From NCBI GenBank assembly GCA_001801495.1, contig MGXW01000013.1, positions 1 to 11,457 on the forward strand: a DNA stretch of 11,457 nucleotides, given 5' to 3'. The notes under the pieces were generated by a model that saw only the letters and a list, made by a program, of their open reading frames with translations, was not told where the DNA came from and did no database searches. This DNA comes from Gammaproteobacteria bacterium RIFCSPHIGHO2_12_FULL_37_34. Lineage in GTDB: Bacteria; Pseudomonadota; Gammaproteobacteria; DSM-16500. Shown here in pieces: positions 1-5,573 of this stretch. The translations under genes were made by a program, and so were the position numbers. Within the stretch, counting starts at the first letter, position 1. Every line of letters starts with the position of its first letter.

Positions 1-1179
1 GTTAGCATCACCAAGCACAGCTTTATGCACAGAACCAGCGAGTTGGTTGATGATATAAGGATAATTTTCAGTTTCTTTATAGCCTTTTTGGTTTAGTTTA
101 ACAGTTTCGTAAAATTTAACAATATCGCTTATTTTTACATGTAATGTTTTTGTTTCATCAAATTTTGTTCCGTGCTCACGCAAGAAACTTTCAGCATAAT
201 ATCGACAAATCCAACCGACAGTGGTTAAATCAAAATCTTCGATTTTTTTCTTGTTATTGGTACGCAGGTTATCGTTACCTACTATGTTTGCGTGTCCTCC
301 AGGCACCACTAATGCATAAGCCTTACAATTTTTTGGCATAGTAGGAATGATGGAGTTGAAAAAAGCAGACATTTCATGTTGTGGATAAATAAAAAATATG
401 TTTTCAACATTTTCTGCTACCGTGCGATTATCATGATTACTTTGGAGAGGACCAGCCACTGGATCACATAAAAATAAATTAATTTTAATATGTTTGAGTT
501 CGGGATCTGCCGCGATTTTATGACATAATTCTAATGCTGCTGCTGCTCCTCGACTCCAACCGCAAATGTTAATGTGGGTGATGTTAGGTTCTCGTCCTAT
601 TTGCTTGCGTATTTCTTCTATTTCGCGAGTTTCTTGTACTTCCGGGCGATTTTTTATAACGGCTAGAATATGTTGTATTCTAGCTGGTATGCCTATTCCA
701 AGTGCTTTTTCTAGGAGGTTGGGGTAACGTAGATGAGAAGGTACCCATAGTTTTGGTAAGTCGTTATCACCACTTCCAACCCCATCCACAATTAATTTGT
801 GAATATAGTTCTTACCTTCAGTTATTTGGTACAACGAACTTACTAATTCGCCTGCCCAATATTTAGTATAACGAGTAGCATCCAGAGCATTGGAACCGGT
901 GCCGCACATATAAATAGTCATGATGCGGCCTTTTTGCTTATTTACATTTTCTTCCGCAATACGAGATTCTGCTTGTTGTAATGCTTGGGTTGATGGTTGC
1001 CCTAAATCATCAGGGTTTAGGGTAGATGAAAAAAGTCCAAAATAATTGATATACTGCAGCCAACCAAAAAAGGTGTTAGCCTGCTGATTGGTTTGGCCAG
1101 CCGATGCTTCTGGTGCACCCGCATTTATAGGTTGGCCAGAGCCAGAATTAGGATCAGGAGAGCTTCGCCCATCCATCAT
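1..1179 (-). CDS. Putative secreted alpha/beta hydrolase, DUF2235/Tle1-like (3' end outside window)
   Basis: An uninterrupted frame of 393 codons runs off the left edge, so the C-terminus is missing. Residues 1-70 are rich in Gly, Ser, Pro, Gln and Asn and look disordered. The folded part starts near residue 86 with a strand ending in CGTGSN (92-97), like the N-terminal motif of DUF2235/Tle1 phospholipases, and continues with VDGVGSGDND (131-140). The nucleophile elbow is CGWSRGAAAA, with Ser209; CDPVAG gives a candidate acid, Asp239, and PGGHAN a candidate His296, all in the order expected of a serine hydrolase. ATG at 1179 is chosen because GAGG (1193-1190) lies 9 bases upstream; a second ATG follows at 1176. 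No signal peptide is seen. A PmrA-like box and a -10 lie upstream, as for Dot/Icm effectors. The fold and hydrolase class are inferred from motifs; the substrate is unknown. Confidence 0.72.
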   Translation of the reverse strand, partial: MMDGRSSPDPNSGSGQPINAGAPEASAGQTNQQANTFFGWLQYINYFGLFSSTLNPDDLGQPSTQALQQAESRIAEENVNKQKGRIMTIYMCGTGSNALDATRYTKYWAGELVSSLYQITEGKNYIHKLIVDGVGSGDNDLPKLWVPSHLRYPNLLEKALGIGIPARIQHILAVIKNRPEVQETREIEEIRKQIGREPNITHINICGWSRGAAAALELCHKIAADPELKHIKINLFLCDPVAGPLQSNHDNRTVAENVENIFFIYPQHEMSAFFNSIIPTMPKNCKAYALVVPGGHANIVGNDNLRTNNKKKIEDFDLTTVGWICRYYAESFLREHGTKFDETKTLHVKISDIVKFYETVKLNQKGYKETENYPYIINQLAGSVHKAVLGDAN

Positions 1180-1216
1180 ATTGTCACGCCTCGTTTTTTA
1201 TAAAATACTGGTTTTT

Positions 1217-1222
1217 ATTATA
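1217..1222 (-). promoter_or_regulatory. -10 element of the hydrolase gene
   Basis: The minus strand reads a perfect TATAAT here, which would start transcription near 1210 and leave a 5' leader of about 30 bases with the GAGG ribosome site. The PmrA-like box occupies the -35 position: its second half-site CTTAAT ends 20 bases before TATAAT, or 18 before the overlapping TATATA. There is no other good -35. Confidence 0.5.
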
Positions 1223-1239
1223 TAGAATTTTTTATAGGA

Positions 1240-1259
1240 ATCATTAAGTTAATCTTAAT
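1240..1259 (-). promoter_or_regulatory. PmrA-box-like site upstream of the hydrolase gene
   Basis: Read on the minus strand, the halves are ATTAAGATT and CTTAATGAT, separated by AA. Against the Legionella/Coxiella PmrA consensus as I recall it (cTTAATatT, 2 bases, cTTAATatT), 14 of 18 positions match and the second CTTAAT core is perfect. The core is also a perfect inverted repeat (ATTAAG, 5 bases, CTTAAT), so a different dimeric regulator is possible. A better copy precedes the other effector candidate at 10468-10487. Confidence 0.5.
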
Positions 1260-1412
1260 AGCAACACTCTTTTTATTTATAATAATTTTATATTAATCAA
1301 GAAGTTATATTTTATACGAGGTGTTGTTGTGTACATCACTAATTTTTCGTGCCCGCGCCCGTCTTTTCTGTGGTAAACCAACTAAGCATCAAACTTTTCT
1401 GATTTTGGCATG
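1260..1412. other. AT-rich intergenic stretch with no clear gene
   Basis: This stretch lies between the promoter of the left-edge gene and the ATPase remnant. The part to about 1320 is almost pure A/T. From 1321 a short open frame (37 codons, GTG start, no convincing ribosome site) runs into the ATPase remnant on the opposite strand; I recognise nothing in it. No terminator hairpin with a T-run was seen. Confidence 0.4.
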
Positions 1413-1634
1413 TCAAGGTGTGTCATTAAAATAACTTTCTAGTCCATAAAGCGGTATTTCTATTAAATGGTTATGCTGAGAGAAAGTTCCTAGCGATATT
1501 TTTAAGCCATATTTTGAATGCGAATGGGATTCTAAAAATAAGCGCAAACTTTTCATGTCACCTGTGCGTCCGGATTTTACTTCAAAAACGTAAAAATCCA
1601 ATGGTAAAAATACCATGAAAAAGTAAAAATCCAA
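1413..1634 (-). pseudogene. C-terminal remnant of an AAA/DUF4143-type ATPase
   Basis: The 73 codons read like the extreme C-terminus of the DUF4143 family of AAA ATPases, where a nuclease-like EVKSG strand is followed by a K/SLxxFL helix and a final IPLY segment. Here EVKSGRTG, MKSLRLFLE and IEIPLYGLE appear in that order. The rest of the protein, normally about 400 residues with a Walker A P-loop, is absent: a TAA lies two codons upstream of the TTG that opens the frame, and no ATPase motif is found in 1638-1815. The first codons contain a short internal duplication (LDFYVF is preceded by MDFYFF). I read this as decay of an old toxin-antitoxin-like or orphan ATPase gene, not a functional small protein. 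Family assignment is by motif recall and is moderately sure. Confidence 0.55.
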
Positions 1635-1636
1635 TG
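1590..1636. repeat. Short direct repeat flanking a hairpin at the remnant's broken end
   Basis: The 14-mer GTAAAAATCCAATG occurs at 1590-1603 and again at 1623-1636, a period of 33 bases. Between them lies a perfect 6-bp inverted repeat with an AAAA loop (ATGGTA/TACCAT, 1601-1616). The repeat sits exactly where the ATPase homology stops, consistent with slippage or deletion that truncated the gene. Confidence 0.6.
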
Positions 1637-1637
1637 A

Positions 1638-1815
1638 TTAAAGTACGATGTGTCTATTTGGTTTTTACCTAATTTTTGCTAGGGAATCCTCTGATTTTAG
1701 GCCGAGATAGAATATCACCCCTGTACTTCTTGCCTACACAAGACAAAATGAGTATAGGCCTAGTTAGCTTACATATCACACTGCTGTTCTGAATTTCGCG
1801 CCAGCGACTACTTAA
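1638..1815. other. Non-coding gap between ATPase remnant and hicB
   Basis: No gene, RNA gene or terminator is recognised. On the minus strand about 48 codons stay open after the hicB stop in the same frame, but with no start and no recognisable sequence. A TAGGCCTA palindrome lies at 1755-1762. It probably contains further decayed sequence. Confidence 0.4.
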
Positions 1816-2184
1816 CTAAATTGCGGTATCTGTATCGCTTTCTCTCTGCGAAATAACAGCCTGATGGAGTTTTTGTGCGATTAATGCATTTAAGCTGAGA
1901 CCCGCTTGCGCAGCTTCAATAGCGAGTGCTCTGTGGTCTCGTTTATCAATTCTAACATTGAATTGGCCACTATATTCTTTTCGAGCAGGAGCCACTGGAA
2001 TAGCTTCGTTATGCTTACGATAACTTTCCTTTATTGCTTCCCATGCCTCTTTAAGTTCTGACAGTACTTCTTCCGCTGTGGAACCAGAAGCAGAGACATT
2101 GGGCAACTCAACAAAATGAGCAACAAAATCATTATCCTCATCTTGTAGAAGATGAATGCTAAAACCATCAAATTCATCACGCAT
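1816..2184 (-). CDS. hicB: HicB-type antitoxin with C-terminal ribbon-helix-helix domain
   Basis: A protein of 122 residues that should neutralise HicA and repress the operon. Residues 8-55 have the HicB partial RNase H-like fold (FVAHFVELPNVSASG, then an A/EEV-rich helix), and residues 73-107 are an Arc/MetJ-type ribbon-helix-helix domain (FNVRID, then helices ending NALIAQKL) that would bind DNA as a dimer. The natural target is the palindrome at 2424-2445. The frame could open at 2190, but a perfect AGGAGG at 2199-2194 is only 3 bases from that ATG and 9 from the ATG at 2184, so 2184 is preferred. It overlaps the end of hicA, so synthesis is probably coupled. The order toxin then antitoxin is normal for hicAB. 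The C-terminal tail (residues 112-122) is charged and probably flexible. Confidence 0.85.
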   Translation of the reverse strand: MRDEFDGFSIHLLQDEDNDFVAHFVELPNVSASGSTAEEVLSELKEAWEAIKESYRKHNEAIPVAPARKEYSGQFNVRIDKRDHRALAIEAAQAGLSLNALIAQKLHQAVISQRESDTDTAI

Positions 2185-2422
2185 TGTCATCGCCCTCCTC
2201 TTCTAACCTTATTAAAAATTGACGTACCTGATAACTTTTTGCTTTGCCATTTCTATCCTGCACTGAAAGTCGATAAGACTTCGGTGAGTACCAGATTTGA
2301 TGGCTACCTCTTTGATGATCTAAAACCCATCCTTGATGTTTCATTACAGTGCAAAAATCCTCAAAAGATAGTCCATTGGGGTTATTCTTTGCTTTTTCTA
2401 ACAGCTTTTCTTTCTTAGTCAT
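2177..2422 (-). CDS. hicA: HicA-type mRNA interferase toxin
   Basis: An 81-residue protein of the HicA family, small double-stranded-RNA-binding-fold ribonucleases that cleave mRNA independently of active ribosomes. The N-terminal half has the helix LSFEDFCTVMKHQGW (residues 18-32) typical of the longer HicA variants. The catalytic signature follows as RGSHQIW with His41, then strands RLSVQDRNG and the C-terminal helix SYQVRQFLIRLEEEG. Nothing is missing from the active site, so the toxin looks intact. It is the first gene of a two-gene operon and overlaps hicB by 8 bases with the preferred hicB start. The region just upstream of the ATG (2423-2433) lacks any Shine-Dalgarno sequence, and the best promoter predicts a start of transcription at the ATG itself, so translation may be leaderless. 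Confidence 0.85.
   Translation of the reverse strand: MTKKEKLLEKAKNNPNGLSFEDFCTVMKHQGWVLDHQRGSHQIWYSPKSYRLSVQDRNGKAKSYQVRQFLIRLEEEGDDNA
2194..2199 (-). promoter_or_regulatory. Ribosome binding site that decides the hicB start
   Basis: Perfect AGGAGG inside the 3' end of hicA. It is 9 bases from the ATG at 2184 and only 3 from the ATG at 2190. In contrast hicA has no Shine-Dalgarno sequence, so antitoxin should be translated far more strongly than toxin from the same mRNA. Confidence 0.75.
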
Positions 2423-2423
2423 T

Positions 2424-2445
2424 TTGTAACTATATACAGTTACAA
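2424..2445. promoter_or_regulatory. Palindromic operator of hicAB
   Basis: A 22-base inverted repeat with 8-bp perfect arms (TTGTAACT and AGTTACAA) and a 6-base centre containing TATA. It overlaps the hicAB -10 and ends one base before the hicA start codon. Its two-fold symmetry fits a ribbon-helix-helix dimer such as the C-terminal domain of HicB. The binding itself is inferred. Confidence 0.7.
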
Positions 2446-2457
2446 TTATTTTGTCAA
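2429..2457 (-). promoter_or_regulatory. hicAB promoter (TTGACA, 17 bases, TATAGT)
   Basis: On the minus strand a consensus -35 TTGACA (2457-2452) is separated by 17 bases from TATAGT (2434-2429, five of six consensus bases). The expected start of transcription, 7 bases beyond the -10, is 2422, the A of the hicA ATG. The palindromic operator covers the -10 and most of the spacer, which fits autorepression. Confidence 0.75.
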
Positions 2458-2526
2458 ATATTAGATTTTTATCATATTATCAATTAATTAAATTGGCTCT
2501 CTTGATCAAGCGCAAGCGAGGGGAAG

Positions 2527-2631
2527 ATGCGTGATTCTCTAATCTGGCGCAATAATAATCCGGCGATTGCTAGTCATGTTGCAATGAAGCAGGAAGCAAA
2601 CATCATTTCTAGTGTGAGTAGAAATGAGTAG
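2527..2631 (+). CDS. Possible small ORF of 34 codons, unknown
   Basis: A short ATG frame (begins MRDSLIWRNNNPAIASH) lies alone between the divergent hicA promoter and the 3' end of idi. In its favour is a strong purine-rich site: AGGGG at 2519-2523, three bases before the ATG, which is closer than ideal. Against it: no promoter is obvious, I recognise no family, and the last third of the frame coincides with a hairpin (2604-2626). It is reported only because this stretch otherwise holds no gene; it may be chance. Confidence 0.22.
   Translation: MRDSLIWRNNNPAIASHVAMKQEANIISSVSRNE
2604..2626. repeat. Hairpin between the small ORF and the idi 3' end
   Basis: A perfect 8-bp inverted repeat, CATTTCTA and TAGAAATG, with a 7-base loop. 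It begins 22 bases beyond the idi stop codon, where a terminator would be expected, but no T-run follows on either strand and the stem is AT-rich, so it is not a canonical intrinsic terminator. It could protect the idi mRNA 3' end or be a protein-binding site. Confidence 0.45.
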
Positions 2632-2647
2632 GTTTTGCGGAACGGAT

Positions 2648-3193
2648 TTACTTCTCGATTACTGATACAGCCGATTTTTTTATCACCATTTCTAATGCTT
2701 GTGATAGCCAGGGAGTAAAATGGTGTGGATACAGGCTTATTTCTTGTTGTAATTCCTCTAGTGTTACCCAGCGATAAGTATGAATTTCTGCCGGGTTAGG
2801 ATAGATTGTTACATCAGATGGTATTTCCCCAATGAGCACATGATCGATTTCATTTTCAGATAATGCATTTTCAAAATAAGCATTATAGTGAAACCAACCA
2901 AGATCGTTTAGAGGGGTTTTAACGCCTAATTCTTCATATAAACGCCTTTCACCAGCTGCTATAATGCTCTCACCTGGACGGGGATGGGAACAGCAAGTAT
3001 TTGTCCACAAGCCTGCTGAATGATATTTATCAAAAGCACGTTGTTGTAAGAGGAGTTGCTGAGGATGATTGCGGAAAATAAATACAGAAAAAGCACGATG
3101 CAATAGGTTTTTTTGGTGCGCAACTAGCTTCTCTGCATGCCCCATTTCTTGGTTATGATTATCTACCAAGATCACGTATTCGGTTGCTGTCAT
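2648..3193 (-). CDS. idi: Isopentenyl-diphosphate delta-isomerase, type 1
   Basis: A cytosolic Nudix-fold enzyme interconverting IPP and DMAPP, the last step needed after the mevalonate pathway. The 181-residue length matches bacterial type 1 enzymes (E. coli Idi is 182). Metal and catalytic residues align with E. coli: His26 and His32, the TNTCCSHPRPGE motif with catalytic Cys68 and metal His70, the Nudix helix GERRLYEELG (81-90), and ENE with Glu113 and Glu115, the second catalytic acid. Because the mevalonate pathway yields only IPP, an isomerase is essential, unlike in bacteria using the MEP pathway. The gene is divergent from the mevalonate operon, with 69 bases between the two start codons. 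GGAA 8 bases upstream of the ATG is a modest ribosome site. All key residues are present and the assignment is secure. Confidence 0.95.
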   Translation of the reverse strand: MTATEYVILVDNHNQEMGHAEKLVAHQKNLLHRAFSVFIFRNHPQQLLLQQRAFDKYHSAGLWTNTCCSHPRPGESIIAAGERRLYEELGVKTPLNDLGWFHYNAYFENALSENEIDHVLIGEIPSDVTIYPNPAEIHTYRWVTLEELQQEISLYPHHFTPWLSQALEMVIKKSAVSVIEK

Positions 3194-3262
3194 GTACTTA
3201 TTTCCAGTAAAATGTAAACGCTTTCATAGTGAAGAACCTTGAATTACAACACATAGGTTGGC
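3194..3262. promoter_or_regulatory. Divergent intergenic region of idi and the mevalonate operon
   Basis: The 69 bases between the idi and HMG-CoA reductase start codons must hold promoters for both directions, or idi and the operon are read from elsewhere. I see no convincing -35/-10 pair: on the plus strand CATAGT (3225-3230) is the best -10 and has only a poor partner; on the minus strand TATGAA is similarly weak. No riboswitch-like structure was seen. Confidence 0.35.
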
Positions 3263-4312
3263 ATGAGATCAATGCGTTGGCAAACAACTAAATCAATTGC
3301 GACTATCCCTTTACGCGTGGTTGGGCCGGTAAAAATTATCAGCAAAGAAGTGAGCGATAGCATTCCTTTACCCCTTGCTACTTTAGAATCGCCATTATGG
3401 CCATCCACCCATCGTGGCGCGCGTGTTTGCACTCAAGCGGGTGGTATTTATGCAACCGTCGTTGATGAACGCATGACGCGTTCTGTTTTAGTAGAAGGCC
3501 AATCGGTTGCTGATATTTATCGTATTTGTATTGATATTAAACAACAGCAAGCTCATTTACAAACCATTATCAGTAAAACAAGTCGTTTTGCTAAACTATT
3601 GGATATTCATACACATATTATTGGTACCTTGCTCTATGTTCGTTTTGAATTACTGACAGGCGATGCCGCAGGCCATAATATGGTGACATTAGCATCTGAT
3701 CGTATGTTAGATTGGATGTTGAAGCACTATAAACAACTACGTTATGTTTCTATTTCGGGTAATTATTGTTCGGATAAAAAAGTATCTGCGGTTAATGGAA
3801 TATTGGGGCGAGGTAAAAATGTAGTGGCTGAGATAACCATTTCTCGATTGCTTTGTAAGCGATTTTTAAAAACCACACCAGAAAAAATTGTTGAATTGAA
3901 TATCAAGAAAAATTTATTAGGAAATATTATAGCTGGAGGATTGCGTACTGCAAATGCCCATTTTGCCAATATGTTATTAGGATTTTATCTAGCAACCGGA
4001 CAGGATGTGGCTAATATTGTGGAAGGATCGCAGGGCATAGTATATGCCGAAGTGCGCGAGGAAAATTTATATTTTTCTGTTACACTACCCAACTTGATTG
4101 TGGGAACAGTAGGCAGTGGCAAGTCGCTGCATTTTGTGAAAGAAAATTTACGATTATTGGGATGTTTAGAAAATCGTGAACCTGGATACAATGCAAGGCG
4201 TTTGGCTATTATTGCTGCTGTGGCTGTGTTGTGTGGCGAATTATCATTGCTCGCAACACAAACGAATCAAGGCGAATTGATGCGCAGTCATTTGAAAATG
4301 GAACGTCAATAA
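3263..4312 (+). CDS. hmgA: HMG-CoA reductase, class I (shortened N-terminus)
   Basis: Reduces HMG-CoA to mevalonate with NADPH, the committing step of the pathway. The sequence is of the class I type known from eukaryotes, archaea and some bacteria, not the class II type of firmicutes: PLATLESPLWPS carries catalytic Glu42, TGDAAGHNM the cofactor-binding Asp134, SGNYCSDKK catalytic Lys172, NAHFANMLLGFYLATGQD Asp248, and RSHLKMER near the C-terminus His343. The four catalytic residues are therefore present. There are no membrane segments, so the enzyme is soluble. At 349 residues it is short: homology begins immediately at the IPLRVVGPV strand, and the N-terminal arm with the ENVIG motif, about 50-60 residues in archaeal enzymes, is missing. 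An in-frame TAG at 3254-3256 rules out an upstream start in this frame. It is the first gene of the operon; mvaS starts 13 bases after its stop. Confidence 0.9.
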   Translation: MRSMRWQTTKSIATIPLRVVGPVKIISKEVSDSIPLPLATLESPLWPSTHRGARVCTQAGGIYATVVDERMTRSVLVEGQSVADIYRICIDIKQQQAHLQTIISKTSRFAKLLDIHTHIIGTLLYVRFELLTGDAAGHNMVTLASDRMLDWMLKHYKQLRYVSISGNYCSDKKVSAVNGILGRGKNVVAEITISRLLCKRFLKTTPEKIVELNIKKNLLGNIIAGGLRTANAHFANMLLGFYLATGQDVANIVEGSQGIVYAEVREENLYFSVTLPNLIVGTVGSGKSLHFVKENLRLLGCLENREPGYNARRLAIIAAVAVLCGELSLLATQTNQGELMRSHLKMERQ

Positions 4313-4325
4313 AAGGAGTATTATT

Positions 4326-5573
4326 GTGCATAAAGTTGGAATTGATTCTTTAGCTATTTATACGTCACGTTACATGCTGGATCTTGCGGTTTTAGCAACA
4401 GCAAGAGGTGTGAAGTCTGATCACTATCGTAACCATCTCGGTCAACATGCTATGTCTGTTCCTCCGCCAGGTGAGGATATTGTAACGATGGCAGCAAATG
4501 CTGCAAAAGAAGTATTGGCAAATGAATCGCTCGATCAATTTGCCATGTTATTGTTTGCGACCGAATCTGGTATTGATCAATCAAAAGCTGCTGGCATTTA
4601 TGTGCATCATTTACTTCACTTACCCTCTCATTGTCGCGTGATGGAATTTAAACAGGCTTGTTATGCCGGAACAGCAGCACTGCAACTTGCCATGTCGTAT
4701 TTGCGAGAAAACTCGAATAAAAAAATATTACTGATTACTTCTGATATTGCTCGCTATGAATTAACATCCGCTGCTGAATCCTCACAAGGCGCTGGTGCAG
4801 TTGCTATGATTTTATCTGCGCATCCGCGCGTGCTTGCTGTAGAACCCGAATACGGTGTCGTGACAGAAGATGTCATGGATTTTTGGCGACCTAATTATTT
4901 ACACCATGCGTTGGTGGATGGAAAATATTCTAGCAAACTTTATCTTACATTGTTAGAAAAAAGTTGGAATGAATATCGCGCAACATCTAGCCGTGATTTC
5001 CTTGATCATGCTGCATTTTGTTATCATGTGCCTGTTCCCAGGTTAGTGGAAAATGCTCACCGACATTTATTAAAGTTGAATCAATCAGAAGATTATTTTT
5101 ATCAAAATTTACAATTCTCTTTAGAGTATGGGGGAAAAATTGGAAATAGTTATACAGCAGCTTTATATGTAGCTCTTGCTTCTCTGCTCGATTTGTCTTA
5201 TGAAGATTTATCAAACAAACGTATTGGTTTTTATAGCTATGGTTCCGGTTGTGTTGCAGAATATTTTAGCGGTATTGTGCAACCTGGCTACCGTGATGCA
5301 TTGCATACAGCTTATCATACTCATTTGCTCACACATCGATTACCACTCACGCACGAAGAATATGAAGCATTTTATTCTTTTCGCTATCCAGAAGATGGCA
5401 GCACCTTAACCATACCACATTACGAAACAGGTTCATTTCGCATGGCTAGTGTGCAGCATCACAAACGAATGTATGAGAAAATTTCACCCTTATCTGCATC
5501 ACAAAACAATCATCAACCAGATGAAAAAATTTCATATTTACCTATCAACAAAAAAACACAAGGCGTGCTATGA
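4326..5573 (+). CDS. mvaS: HMG-CoA synthase
   Basis: Condenses acetyl-CoA with acetoacetyl-CoA to HMG-CoA, the first dedicated step. It is a thiolase-fold enzyme of 415 residues with the full catalytic triad at positions almost identical to the S. aureus enzyme: Glu80 in FATESGID, the acyl-carrying Cys112 in KQACYAGTAA, and His234 in FCYHVPVPRL. GNSYTAALY (273-281) and YGSG (305-308) of the C-terminal half are also intact. The last 25 or so residues, rich in Asn, Gln and Lys, go beyond the usual bacterial end and look disordered. The start is GTG at 4326, supported by AGGAG (4314-4318) 7 bases upstream. Its stop overlaps the next start (ATGA at 5570-5573), so the mevalonate kinase is probably translated by reinitiation. 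No acetoacetyl-CoA thiolase gene is in the window. Confidence 0.95.
   Translation: MHKVGIDSLAIYTSRYMLDLAVLATARGVKSDHYRNHLGQHAMSVPPPGEDIVTMAANAAKEVLANESLDQFAMLLFATESGIDQSKAAGIYVHHLLHLPSHCRVMEFKQACYAGTAALQLAMSYLRENSNKKILLITSDIARYELTSAAESSQGAGAVAMILSAHPRVLAVEPEYGVVTEDVMDFWRPNYLHHALVDGKYSSKLYLTLLEKSWNEYRATSSRDFLDHAAFCYHVPVPRLVENAHRHLLKLNQSEDYFYQNLQFSLEYGGKIGNSYTAALYVALASLLDLSYEDLSNKRIGFYSYGSGCVAEYFSGIVQPGYRDALHTAYHTHLLTHRLPLTHEEYEAFYSFRYPEDGSTLTIPHYETGSFRMASVQHHKRMYEKISPLSASQNNHQPDEKISYLPINKKTQGVL

Noticed and set aside
1321..1434. Plus-strand frame of 37 codons starting GTG (ending ACQGVSLK)
   Set aside because: No convincing start or ribosome site, overlaps the ATPase remnant on the other strand, and no family recognised; probably chance or decayed sequence.
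2501..2510. CTTGATCAAG palindrome as an operator
   Set aside because: A 10-base palindrome alone is expected by chance and is not positioned at a recognisable promoter.
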